NCBI RefSeq assembly: GCF_001613325.1
Contig: NZ_BDCD01000014.1
Span: forward strand, 186,001-250,000
DNA length: 64,000 nucleotides
Direction: 5' to 3'
DNA from: Nocardia yamanashiensis NBRC 100130
Lineage (GTDB): Bacteria > Actinomycetota > Actinomycetes > Mycobacteriales > Mycobacteriaceae
Below, in pieces: positions 39,164 through 46,692 of the stretch (position 1 is its first letter; each line of letters opens with the position of its first letter). The position numbers and the translations under genes are program-made. Below the pieces are notes generated by a model. The model was not told the origin of the DNA, did no database searches, and saw nothing but the letters and a program-made list of their open reading frames with translations.

Positions 39164-39442
39164 TCAGCCCAAAAGCTCCCGAACTTCACGCGGCGTCCGA
39201 GGCCGATAACCCGGCCCGGTCCCACAGCACCCGCCATAGAAGTCCATCCCCGCTTCGAGCACCGCCCCCAGCACCCGCCACCCGGTCTTGTCGACCTTCC
39301 GCGGAACTTCGAGATGCGGTCCGGCATCGATGAATTCGCCCTGACACTGCGGACACCGCTCCGGCCCCCGCCCGATCGAGGCCTTGAACGACACCCGGCA
39401 CGGCAAACACACCAGATGCGTCCGGCTCGGATAAACGCACAT
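39164..39442 (-). CDS. small zinc-ribbon protein
   Basis: 92 residues. Two Cys pairs, CLPC and CPQC, frame a short RVSFKASIGRGPER loop, consistent with a rubredoxin-like zinc ribbon. The C-terminal half has a double Cys (GGCCGTGPGY) and a basic tail. The short size and Cys spacing are like nucleic-acid-binding or ribosome-linked ribbons; the function is unknown. It starts with the ATG at 39442. Confidence 0.7.
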   Translation of the reverse strand: MCVYPSRTHLVCLPCRVSFKASIGRGPERCPQCQGEFIDAGPHLEVPRKVDKTGWRVLGAVLEAGMDFYGGCCGTGPGYRPRTPREVRELLG

Positions 39443-39629
39443 GCGCGCAGAGTACGTTTCACCACTCGACCGGGTCGAGCAGATTTCCGCCAGCGGTAGC
39501 CGCCATCGGTGGTGACCCAGATCATTGCCGCATTTGCGCGCAGTTCGCCAAGATGAGTGGTTACCGTTCAGCTATTGAGGAGAGCGGAAGTCTGTCACCT
39601 CCGCATCCGCTCCACGAGAAAGGCCAGGC

Positions 39630-39917
39630 ATGAAGCGTTTCGCAGCAGTACTGACAGCCACGCTCACCACCGCTTTTGCGGGCGCCCTGATCGCCTCGGC
39701 CACCGCACAGGCTGATGTGTGGCAGCCCGCGCCAGGCATCTCCATTCCGCTCCCCGACGGCGTGTTCACCGGCAGCGCCGGCGTCACCCCGTCAGCGCCG
39801 CCCGGTCCCGCACATGTCGAAGGCGAGCCCTGCGGCGACAACGGCGGCCACTGGGTCCACCTGGACGGCGGGAACGCCGCCCACTACGGCACCGAATGGC
39901 TGTGCCGGGTCGGCTGA
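39630..39917 (+). CDS. small secreted protein
   Basis: 95 residues. Clear signal peptide: MKRF, hydrophobic stretch and the site after ATAQA (residue 28). The mature 67 residues are Gly- and Pro-rich and hold two Cys (EPCGDNGGHW and WLCRVG) that may form one disulfide. Function unknown. A hairpin follows, separating it from the convergent secG. Confidence 0.7.
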   Translation: MKRFAAVLTATLTTAFAGALIASATAQADVWQPAPGISIPLPDGVFTGSAGVTPSAPPGPAHVEGEPCGDNGGHWVHLDGGNAAHYGTEWLCRVG

Positions 39918-40003
39918 CCTTCGTAATCACCCGAGATGGCCCGCGCTGTCAGCGATGCCTCGCCGCCACCTCGACCGATAACCCCTTCTCCCCCAACACA
40001 AGT

Positions 40004-40035
40004 AGCCCGGGCGCCGCAATCGCGACGCCCGGGCT
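40004..40035. terminator. hairpin terminator between the secreted protein gene and secG
   Basis: A perfect 10-pair stem (40004-40013 with 40026-40035), 12-base loop, between convergent genes. No T-run follows. Confidence 0.65.
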
Positions 40036-40055
40036 CATGTCTTACCCCGCGACTA

Positions 40056-40289
40056 CTACGCGAACTTGATCTCGAGCCCGATACCGAGAATCGAGATCAA
40101 CCAGATCACACCCAGGAAGATGGTGATGCGGTCCAGATTCTTCTCCACGACGGTCGACCCCGACAGACTCGACTGCACGCCACCACCGAAGAGACTGGAC
40201 AGACCCCCACCCTTGGCGCGGTGCAACAGCACCAGCAGCACCAGCAACACGCTGGTGATGATCAGGAGGATATCCAGGAACATGCGCAT
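40056..40289 (-). CDS. secG: preprotein translocase subunit SecG
   Basis: 77 residues with two membrane helices (about 4-24 and 53-74) joined by the conserved loop HRAKGGGLSSLFGGG. It is the non-essential third part of SecYEG. An ATG two codons later is also possible. In M. tuberculosis secG follows tpiA in the gap-pgk-tpiA operon; here the sequence upstream of secG holds accessory genes on the other strand, so that synteny is broken at this point. Confidence 0.92.
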   Translation of the reverse strand: MRMFLDILLIITSVLLVLLVLLHRAKGGGLSSLFGGGVQSSLSGSTVVEKNLDRITIFLGVIWLISILGIGLEIKFA

Positions 40290-40484
40290 GCCGGACAGTG
40301 TATGCGGTCGTCAGCGCAGTGATCGCATACACCCTGCCTGTGAGTCGACCACCGCGGGCCGACCGCGCCGACGCAACTCGACACGCGCACTCTACCGACC
40401 GTAGCCAGGCAATTCGGCACATCCGCACTGTGCACCCGTGGGATCGTCAGAGTAGAAGGCCGAACAATCCCCAGGTCACCCGCC

Positions 40485-41699
40485 GTGCTGTTGTCACCGA
40501 GACTGCTTCGCCGCCGATCACTGCTGACCATGTGGGCCGCGCAACTGCTATCCCAGACGGGCGACAGATTCTTCGCGCTGGCGATCATGTGGCTGGCACT
40601 GGAGCGGTCGGGCCCGCTGGCCATGGGCGCGGTCGCCGTCGCCGAGTCCGTCCCGTACATCGTGCTGGGCGCGTGCGGACATCGACTGCTGACGCGCTGC
40701 CTCTCCTTTACGGCCCTGGCAAGCATCGACGCGCTGCGAGCAGTACTGACAGCCGTACTGCCGTGGGCCTGGACCATGGGTGGAACCCCGGCCATGCTGA
40801 GCACGGTCACCCTCCTCGGCATCCTCGGCGCGGCCTTCGACCCATGCCTCGGCACCCTGGTTCCCGACCTCGTCGCCCCTGACGACCGAGCGGAGGCCGT
40901 CACCCTGATGGATCTGACGAGCCGCCTCGCCCGCATCGGCGGCCCCGCTCTGGCCGCCCTACTGCTCATGGTCTGCCCCATCACGACCTTGTTCGCAATC
41001 GACGCCGCAACCTTCGCGGCCTCCGCGATCGCACTCCTCACGCTTCCCCGGAAACCCTTCGGCCTCACGAAGTTCGAGCCCGGTCGATCGCCACCCCAGC
41101 TCGGATACCGGCACATCCTCCGCGAATACCGCCACCTCTCAACCGCATTCGCAGTACAAGGCATCGGTTTTCTCCTCATGGCACTCCCCGCCATCGGACT
41201 GCCGTTGTTACTGGTCCAACACCTGAACGCAGGCCCCGAAACCTACGGCTGGCTGCTCACATCCATCGGAATCGCCTCCGTACTAGGCAACCTGACCGCC
41301 CTACACGTCACAGGCGGCCGATTCCCCCTGAGATTCTGCGCAGCCTGGACGGCTACGGGGATCCTGCACATCGCCATCGGTACAGCCCACAGCGTCCCTT
41401 TGATAGCCCTGTTCGCAACGACATCCGGCTATCTCGGCGCGATCATCGCGATCACAATGAGCACGCACCTTTCGTCCTTCGAATCAGCAGTACGCCTACG
41501 CCTGCTCACCCTCAACCACATCGTCATGCGCACCGCGGGCACAGCCGGAATGATCGCCATCCCAGCACTCATCGCATCGTCCCCTGCCCGGGGCTTCGTC
41601 CTGGGCGGCATCGTCCTGACCACCGCGGCCGCCACGGCTGGCATCGTCGCGGTCAAGAGGGGCTCGCGCCACACCGGTCTGCCACAATGCACGGTATGA
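40485..41699 (+). CDS. MFS transporter
   Basis: 404 residues with about 11-12 membrane helices. The N-terminal helix pair resembles the MFS_3/enterobactin-exporter group (TMWAAQLLSQTGDRFFALAI). It likely exports a small molecule. A GTG start at 40485 is used; an ATG at 40530 is the alternative. It overlaps the HAD gene by 4 bases (ATGA), so they are co-translated. Its codon use has more AT-ending codons than the operons on the left, hinting at transfer. Confidence 0.8.
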   Translation: MLLSPRLLRRRSLLTMWAAQLLSQTGDRFFALAIMWLALERSGPLAMGAVAVAESVPYIVLGACGHRLLTRCLSFTALASIDALRAVLTAVLPWAWTMGGTPAMLSTVTLLGILGAAFDPCLGTLVPDLVAPDDRAEAVTLMDLTSRLARIGGPALAALLLMVCPITTLFAIDAATFAASAIALLTLPRKPFGLTKFEPGRSPPQLGYRHILREYRHLSTAFAVQGIGFLLMALPAIGLPLLLVQHLNAGPETYGWLLTSIGIASVLGNLTALHVTGGRFPLRFCAAWTATGILHIAIGTAHSVPLIALFATTSGYLGAIIAITMSTHLSSFESAVRLRLLTLNHIVMRTAGTAGMIAIPALIASSPARGFVLGGIVLTTAAATAGIVAVKRGSRHTGLPQCTV

Positions 41700-42412
41700 G
41701 CGCGGACCCCGCAGGACTCATTATCTGGGACATCGACGGCACCCTCATTCCCGCTGATCTGCGATGGCTCCGAAGGGCGATCGCACGCACCTATTCCCTC
41801 GCGGAGGCGGCGATCACCTTCCCGACCGCCCGCGTACACGGCTATACCGACGAGTCGATCGTGGTGGATACCGCTGTCGCGTCCGGCATTCCAGCGGAAA
41901 CCGCCGAACTCGGTGTCCCCGACTTCCACCAGGAACTCGCCAAGGTCATGGCGGAGGGCGAACAAGAACTGGCCCGGGACCAGCCTGCGTACCCAGGTGC
42001 CGCAGCCACGATCGACGCCTTGCACTCGCGCGGCTTCGTACAAACCGTATTGACCGGCAACCTGCGCTCGGCAGCCGAGGTGAAGCTGCGTGTGACCGGC
42101 TTGAATTCGCACCTGGACATGAATATCGGCGCGTACGGGTCCGACGCCAGGGACCGATTCGACCTCCCCGCCGTCATCGCCGAACGATTCCCTGCCCAGT
42201 ACGACACCAAGTTCGACCCCGCTCGCACCGTCGTCATCGGCGACGCGGCGAACGACATCGCGTGCGCACGGCATGCCGGACTCCATGTGATCGTGGTAAC
42301 CCATCGAACGAGCCGAGGCGAACTCGCTCACCACGCTCCCGATGCGATTCTCGCTGCGCTGCAACCGGATACGGTGGTCACCACGGTCGAGTCACTGATC
42401 CGCGGACGCTGA
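41696..42412 (+). CDS. HAD-family phosphatase
   Basis: 238 residues. Motif I is LIIWDIDGTLIPADL (Asp nucleophile and acid), motif II TVLTGNL, and motif III VIGDAANDIACARHAGLHVI. The cap domain between 25 and 90 makes it a phosphoglycolate- or beta-PGM-like enzyme. The ATG at 41696 overlaps the MFS stop. A phosphatase coupled to an exporter suggests release of a phosphorylated or inactive precursor; this is a guess. Its 3' end overlaps the XRE gene by 21 bases. Confidence 0.85.
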   Translation: MSADPAGLIIWDIDGTLIPADLRWLRRAIARTYSLAEAAITFPTARVHGYTDESIVVDTAVASGIPAETAELGVPDFHQELAKVMAEGEQELARDQPAYPGAAATIDALHSRGFVQTVLTGNLRSAAEVKLRVTGLNSHLDMNIGAYGSDARDRFDLPAVIAERFPAQYDTKFDPARTVVIGDAANDIACARHAGLHVIVVTHRTSRGELAHHAPDAILAALQPDTVVTTVESLIRGR

Positions 42413-43648
42413 GATCCGCTGCACCAGCTCACGAACCGGCTGTTCGGCCTTCCACGGAGCCAGCCGTTCGACCGCACACCGAGCGCGTTCGATGCCACGC
42501 TGATTGCCCATCGCCGCCAGACTCTCGTAGGTCTCGCCGATCAACCGGCATCCCTCCACGAGTTCACCGTCGAGCACATATGCGCTGGCGAGATCGACTT
42601 GCGCAGCCAGCCCGACATTCCGATCTCCTGGTCCGGTCGCCCGCACTGCCGCTTCGAGTGCAGCGATCGCCCGCCGCGGCTCGTGCAGAAACAGCCAGCA
42701 CGTCCCTTCGTAGACCCGTAGACGTGCGGGATTCCAGTCGCTGAAGAGTCCGGTCCGGTCGACCTCGTCGATTTCCTCCACCGCACGGTATGCGGCAACC
42801 AAAGCGTCGCGACATTCTCGCGGAAGTTCCAGCACCGCATAGATCTGCGCCTGCTCGGCCGCGATCCTCGCTCGCGCCGCCGCCGGCAGAACGTCGCCGA
42901 ATGCTGCGGCTTCGCGCAACATCCGAAGCCCGACCACGATGTCACCATCCGTGCCGATCAAAGTCGCGGCATCCGATCGCAGGTTGCTTTCGAAGATCCG
43001 GGCGATCGCACTCAGCAGAGGATCTCCGAGCTTGTCGCCAAGTTGCCGCGCGTACACACAGTTGGCCAATGCCATCGGGCGATCCCCCACGGCACTCCAC
43101 AAACGACTCGCGACGATCGAGGTTTCCCCGAGCAACGCACCGAGCTGCCGCTTGGCCGAGTCCTCGTCAGCAACCCGAAAGAGTTCCGCCACCGAATCAC
43201 GATGCGCCGCAATGACTCCCACCAGCGCTTCCGGAGCAATACTCTGCCGCTGCCCTGCCAGCAGCCGGGTTACAGCAGTGAAACCAGCGATCGTCCCCTC
43301 GGTGATTCTCGATGACCGTACGAGTGTGTCGATCGGTTCTTCCAATTGCCGTCCGACGGAGACAGTTTGACTCTCGAACAATGACCGATCCGCCTTGGCT
43401 TCGCCTCGCAAGGCGACCAAGGTGCCACCCGCACCGAGCGCGGTATCGATGGCGGTAACCAGGTCCAGCGACGGAATGTTCGCGTCTCCCCATTCGGCCA
43501 TGGACACGTACTGCCGTGAGTAGCCGATTCGAGTCGCCAGGACCCGCTGACTCAACCCCGCCGCGGTCCGCAGGCGCTTGATCTCCCGAGCCAATCGGTT
43601 TGCGACCGATGCCGCCCGCTGCTCGAGCTCACCACCCGTGCCTTTCAT
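42392..43648 (-). CDS. XRE-family regulator with TPR-like region
   Basis: 418 residues. The helix-turn-helix is at about 15-70: IKRLRTAAGLSQRVLATRIG then YSRQYVSMAEWGDANIPS. The rest is helical with tetratricopeptide-like spacing (EEIDEVDRTGLFSDWNPAR, LRVYEGTCWLFLHEPRRAIA), typical of Streptomyces and Nocardia developmental XRE proteins. The ATG at 43648 is used since the upstream extension is Cys/Arg-rich. It is divergent from a small protein at 43795; such regulators are often encoded beside their small partner. Confidence 0.85.
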   Translation of the reverse strand: MKGTGGELEQRAASVANRLAREIKRLRTAAGLSQRVLATRIGYSRQYVSMAEWGDANIPSLDLVTAIDTALGAGGTLVALRGEAKADRSLFESQTVSVGRQLEEPIDTLVRSSRITEGTIAGFTAVTRLLAGQRQSIAPEALVGVIAAHRDSVAELFRVADEDSAKRQLGALLGETSIVASRLWSAVGDRPMALANCVYARQLGDKLGDPLLSAIARIFESNLRSDAATLIGTDGDIVVGLRMLREAAAFGDVLPAAARARIAAEQAQIYAVLELPRECRDALVAAYRAVEEIDEVDRTGLFSDWNPARLRVYEGTCWLFLHEPRRAIAALEAAVRATGPGDRNVGLAAQVDLASAYVLDGELVEGCRLIGETYESLAAMGNQRGIERARCAVERLAPWKAEQPVRELVQRISASADQ

Positions 43649-43794
43649 CGCCACCCCTGCATATCGCCAATTCTCGCTGATCAAGCAGGGTGGCAAGTCG
43701 CACTTTCCTCGGTTTTGCCACCTTTCTGCCGTGACAGCGAACGGAGTTCTCTCGAAGGACACAGCCGCAACCACCGTCCCGGAGGGCAGTCACC

Positions 43795-44109
43795 ATGCGA
43801 GTGTTCCCGACCGCAGTAGGCCACGTAGACGTAGAACGTTCAGGGCGTGCCGCTCAATGGAATCGCGCACAGATCGCACGTCTGGCAAGGCGGCTGGGCT
43901 ACATCCTGATTTGGCCGTCCGATGCCTCGCCATTGCCCCTGCTCGATCAGGTCCGCGCCGCAGACGTAGACGCAGTCCTCATCCCGTCGCTACAGCACAT
44001 CGACGCGTTCACACTCGATCAACTCACCAGCTGCTGCGATGTCGAATGCGTCTCTCCACGTAAAACTATCGCGCGCTACGTCGGTGAGGTGCACGGATGC
44101 CCGGCATGA
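43795..44109 (+). CDS. small resolvase-fold-like protein partnered with the XRE gene
   Basis: 104 residues, ribosome-binding GGAGGG upstream. The stretch VRAADVDAVLIPSLQHID followed by TLDQLTSCCDVECVSP recalls the core of serine recombinases (about residues 52-90), but the catalytic Ser region and the DNA-binding domain are missing. It is divergent from the XRE regulator with 146 bases between. In Nocardia and Streptomyces similar small proteins accompany XRE regulators; the role may be as a regulator's partner. Confidence 0.6.
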   Translation: MRVFPTAVGHVDVERSGRAAQWNRAQIARLARRLGYILIWPSDASPLPLLDQVRAADVDAVLIPSLQHIDAFTLDQLTSCCDVECVSPRKTIARYVGEVHGCPA

Positions 44110-44193
44110 ATCCCTGAGACTGTCCGACTTCGCCCACCGCGGACGTGCCCTGAAGGCAAGGAAGGGGAGCACTACACCCCTGGAAATTTTGGA

Positions 44194-44251
44194 CGACGCC
44201 GGGGAACTCAACTCTGTTCCCAGCTATAGATCCAGGAACTTCCCCGCGTCG
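44194..44251. other. three-tier imperfect inverted repeat, possible structured RNA
   Basis: Arms pair in order: 44194-44199 with 44246-44251 (6 pairs), one bulged C at 44200, 44201-44206 with 44240-44245 (6 pairs), then after a 9-base bulge 44216-44220 with 44235-44239 (5 pairs), leaving a 14-base loop. No T-run follows. A second small hairpin lies just before it at 44163-44181. The element is in the 300-base gap between the small protein gene and the RibD-like gene, which shows no other feature. Confidence 0.45.
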
Positions 44252-44412
44252 CGGCGACTACTTTAACAGGCTCGTTCACGGAAAGCCATTTGGTTTCACT
44301 CGAGGTGGGGCGTAGCGATGCTTCACGCTCCGTGCAGCGAATGTGTCTTGTTCGGGGCGTCGGCGAGGCGAGAGGCTGGTCGGAGGTCTAGTCGAAGTTG
44401 AAAGGGATGGGT

Positions 44413-44958
44413 ATGCGGAAGATCATCGAATCCACGTTCGTGACCACCGATGGGGTTGTGGGCGAGCCGCACAAGTGGGGTGGGCCGTATTGGGATGCGG
44501 AGCATAGTGAGTACGCGTCGAGCTTGCTGTTCGCTTCCGATGCGTTGCTGCTCGGGCGGGAAACCTATGCCGGGTTCGCGGCGGTGTGGCCGACTCGGCC
44601 GGAGGAGGATCCGTACACCGCACGGATCAACGCCATGCCCAAGTACGTGGCTTCACGCACGCTCGCTCAGGGCGATGCCACCTGGAATGCGACTGTCCTG
44701 CAAGGAGATGTCGCGGATGCGGTGCGGGCGCTGAAGGCGGAGGACGGCGGTGACATTCTCAAGTTCGGCACCGGATCGTTGTCCCGCACGCTGCTCGAAG
44801 CGAAACTTGTTGACGAGTATCACTTCTGGATCTTCCCGACCATCGCAGGCTCCGGTGACCGCCTCTTCGACGGCTACGCCGAACTCACCCACCTGGACTT
44901 GCTCGGGACGACAACCTTCAAATCCGGAATCGTCGTGCACCGGCTTGCCCCGCGCTGA
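44413..44958 (+). CDS. dihydrofolate reductase/RibD C-terminal domain protein
   Basis: 181 residues. RibD_C fold: MRKIIESTFVTTDGVVG at the start, SDALLLGRETYAGFAAVWP in the NADPH region and ILKFGTGSLSRTLLEAKLVDEYHFWIFP. These reductases use NADPH but their substrate is usually unknown. I choose the ATG at 44413, after AAAGGG with 6-base spacing, over the ATG at 44407. A clean hairpin follows, and then the tRNA array on the other strand. Confidence 0.82.
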   Translation: MRKIIESTFVTTDGVVGEPHKWGGPYWDAEHSEYASSLLFASDALLLGRETYAGFAAVWPTRPEEDPYTARINAMPKYVASRTLAQGDATWNATVLQGDVADAVRALKAEDGGDILKFGTGSLSRTLLEAKLVDEYHFWIFPTIAGSGDRLFDGYAELTHLDLLGTTTFKSGIVVHRLAPR

Positions 44959-44977
44959 CGGGGATCCACTCCCCGTC
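44957..44977. terminator. hairpin after the RibD-like gene and tRNA array
   Basis: A perfect 8-pair stem (44957-44964 with 44970-44977) with a 5-base loop, 9 bases from the 3' end of the tRNA-Asn gene. It can end both the RibD-like gene and the leftward tRNA transcript. Confidence 0.65.
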
Positions 44978-44986
44978 GGATGTGTG

Positions 44987-45059
44987 CTGGCCCGGCAGGG
45001 TTCGAACCTGCGCTCTTCCGCTTAACAGGCGGACGCTCTGCCGACTGAGCTACGAGCCA
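44987..45059 (-). tRNA. tRNA-Asn (GUU)
   Basis: 73 bases, CCA not encoded. Acceptor TGGCTCG pairs with CGGGCCA, with one T-G pair; discriminator G, as usual for tRNA-Asn. Anticodon loop CTGTTAA (anticodon GTT) on a TCCGC/GCGGA stem; T-arm GCAGG-TTCGAAC-CCTGC. It is the last of a four-tRNA leftward array and begins one base after the preceding tRNA. Confidence 0.93.
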
Positions 45060-45060
45060 T

Positions 45061-45137
45061 TGGTGGCGGTGGTCGGATTCGAACCGACGACCTGTGGGTT
45101 ATGAGCCCACCGGGGTTCCGAGCTCCCCTACACCGCT
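45061..45137 (-). tRNA. initiator-type tRNA-Met (CAU)
   Basis: 77 bases including an encoded CCA. All three initiator marks are present: a mismatch at 1-72 (A1 with C72), three G-C pairs next to the anticodon loop (GTGGG-CTCATAA-CCCAC), and purine 11 with pyrimidine 24 (G11-C24). The rest of the acceptor is GCGGTG with CACCGC. The usual bacterial mismatch is C1-A72, so A1-C72 and the all-GC D-stem (GGGG/CCCC) are unusual. An alternative is a G-C pair with a bulged A. Confidence 0.85.
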
Positions 45138-45159
45138 CCGGCGTGTATTTGCACGCTCG

Positions 45160-45231
45160 CACGGGTGGAAGGAATCGAACCTCCTGCGCGCGGTTTTGGA
45201 GACCGCCGCTCTGCCATTGAGCTACACCCAT
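45160..45231 (-). tRNA. tRNA-Trp (CCA)
   Basis: 72 bases, no encoded CCA. Anticodon loop CTCCAAA on GCGGT/ACCGC. Acceptor ATGGGTG with CACCCGT, one T-G pair; discriminator G. The D-arm GCTC-AATGGCA-GAGC is one base short of the usual. T-stem GGAGG/CCTTC has one G-T pair. Confidence 0.9.
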
Positions 45232-45258
45232 TCGGCTGCCCGGGAATTCGGGCAGGTG

Positions 45259-45344
45259 CGGAAAGTCGAGGAGTCGAACCCCCGGGACTTGTTGCCCGCC
45301 TCCGGTTTTCAAGACCGGCTGGCCTCCGCAGGCCGGGACTTTCC
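45259..45344 (-). tRNA. tRNA-Ser (UGA), 8/4 type resembling tRNA-Sec or allo-tRNA
   Basis: 86 bases with a long variable arm and discriminator G, both serine/Sec marks. Anticodon loop CTTGAAA on CCGGT/ACCGG gives UGA, reading UCA. The acceptor is best drawn with 8 pairs (GGAAAGTC with GACTTTCC) and the T-stem with 4 (GGGG with CCTC); the normal 7/5 fold forces a G-G mismatch. Base 8 is C, not U. The D-arm is a 5-pair stem GGCCT/AGGCC with a 4-base loop GCGG. These are features of tRNA-Sec and of the so-called allo-tRNAs, not of ordinary tRNA-Ser. Confidence 0.82.
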
Positions 45345-45510
45345 TTGTTCGCTTGCTCTTCGAGCTTGCGGTACTAATACGTTCGCAGGTGCGGGGTGGG
45401 GGTGCAACCGAATTACGGTGCGGGCGGCCAGGGCCCGGTATGGCGGAAGTGGCCTTCCGGCGGGGCGCGGTGCGGCACCATCGAATTCCAGCGAGCAATC
45501 GGAGGCGGAG

Positions 45511-46692
45511 ATGGCGGAGTCGGTCCTGGAGCTGATCATGGCGCAGCGGGAGGAGATGCGTAAGGGCGGGCCGGAGGCGGATCGGCTGGGGCGGCTCACG
45601 GATTCGGCGGTGGACATCATGAAGAGGGCGGGGTCGATCAAGATGCTGCAGCCCAGGGTGCACGGCGGGCTGGAGACGGGGGTGCGGGAGTTCGCGGAGA
45701 CGGTGATGGCCACGGCGGCGCTGAACCCGCCGGCGGGGTGGGTGCACGGGGTGGTGGGCGTGCATCCCTGGCAGTTGGCGATGGCGGATCCGCGGGTGCA
45801 GGAGGAGGTGTGGGGCGAGGACGACGGGACGTGGGTGGCCTCGCCGTATATGCCGAACGGGCGGGCGATCCCGGTCGAGGGCGGGTATCGGATGAGCGGA
45901 AGGTGGGGGTTCTCCTCGGGCACCGACCATTGTCAGTGGGCTTTTCTGGGAGCGATGAAGTGTGATGCGAACGGGAATGTGAACGGCCCGCCCACCATGC
46001 TGCACGTGATCATTCCGCGCAGCGAGTACACGATCATCGAGGATTCGTGGGATGTGGTGGGGCTCAAAGGCACCGGATCCAAGGATCTCGTCATCGAGGA
46101 CACTTTCATTCCGGAATACCGCGTCATGGAATACGACCGGCTGATCGACGGCACTCAGGTCCGCGAGGCGGGGTTGTCGCAGACGCTTTACCGAATGCCC
46201 TGGTCGTGCATGTTCCCACTGGGCATCACCGCCGCCACGATCGGCATTTGCGAGGGCATGCTCGCCGAGGCCGTCAACTATCAGCGCGAGCGAATCAATG
46301 CCCAGGGCACCGCGGTGCGCGACGACCCCTACACGATGTACGCCATGTCCGAAGCCGCCGCCCAAATCAATTCCGCGCGTGAAGGTTTGATCACCAACGC
46401 CGAACAGATCTGGGACCTCGTCGACGCCGGAAAGGACGTCTCGTTCGCCAGGCGCGCGCAGGGCCGGCGCAATCAGGTGAATGCCGCCTGGCAGGCCGTC
46501 CGCGCCATCGACGACATCTACCCCCGCTGCGGCGGCGCCGCACTACGCATGGACCGCCCGCTGCAACGCTATTGGCGCGACGCCCACGCGGGCCTGCATC
46601 ACGCCATTCACAGCCCGGGCACCGTCTATCACGCCGCCGGCTTGAGCGGCCTGGGTTTCCAGCCGGAGGGTCTACTCCGCGCGATGATCTGA
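45511..46692 (+). CDS. HsaA-like flavin-dependent hydroxylase (acyl-CoA dehydrogenase fold)
   Basis: 393 residues. Resembles the oxygenase of two-component flavin monooxygenases such as HsaA (3-hydroxy-secosteroid hydroxylase). Typical parts are SIKMLQPRVHGGLETGVREF, GYRMSGRWGFSSGTDHCQWA, VVGLKGTGSKDLVIEDTF and the C-terminal RYWRDAHAGLHHA. A partner flavin reductase is not in the window. The ATG at 45511 follows GGAGGCGG. The 3' end overlaps the convergent TetR by 21 bases, so the TetR could repress it only in trans. Confidence 0.85.
   Translation: MAESVLELIMAQREEMRKGGPEADRLGRLTDSAVDIMKRAGSIKMLQPRVHGGLETGVREFAETVMATAALNPPAGWVHGVVGVHPWQLAMADPRVQEEVWGEDDGTWVASPYMPNGRAIPVEGGYRMSGRWGFSSGTDHCQWAFLGAMKCDANGNVNGPPTMLHVIIPRSEYTIIEDSWDVVGLKGTGSKDLVIEDTFIPEYRVMEYDRLIDGTQVREAGLSQTLYRMPWSCMFPLGITAATIGICEGMLAEAVNYQRERINAQGTAVRDDPYTMYAMSEAAAQINSAREGLITNAEQIWDLVDAGKDVSFARRAQGRRNQVNAAWQAVRAIDDIYPRCGGAALRMDRPLQRYWRDAHAGLHHAIHSPGTVYHAAGLSGLGFQPEGLLRAMI

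Noticed and set aside
45259..45344. Call of a true selenocysteine tRNA
   Set aside because: The anticodon is UGA, not UCA, so it would not read the UGA codon. No selA, selB or selD gene is seen in the window.
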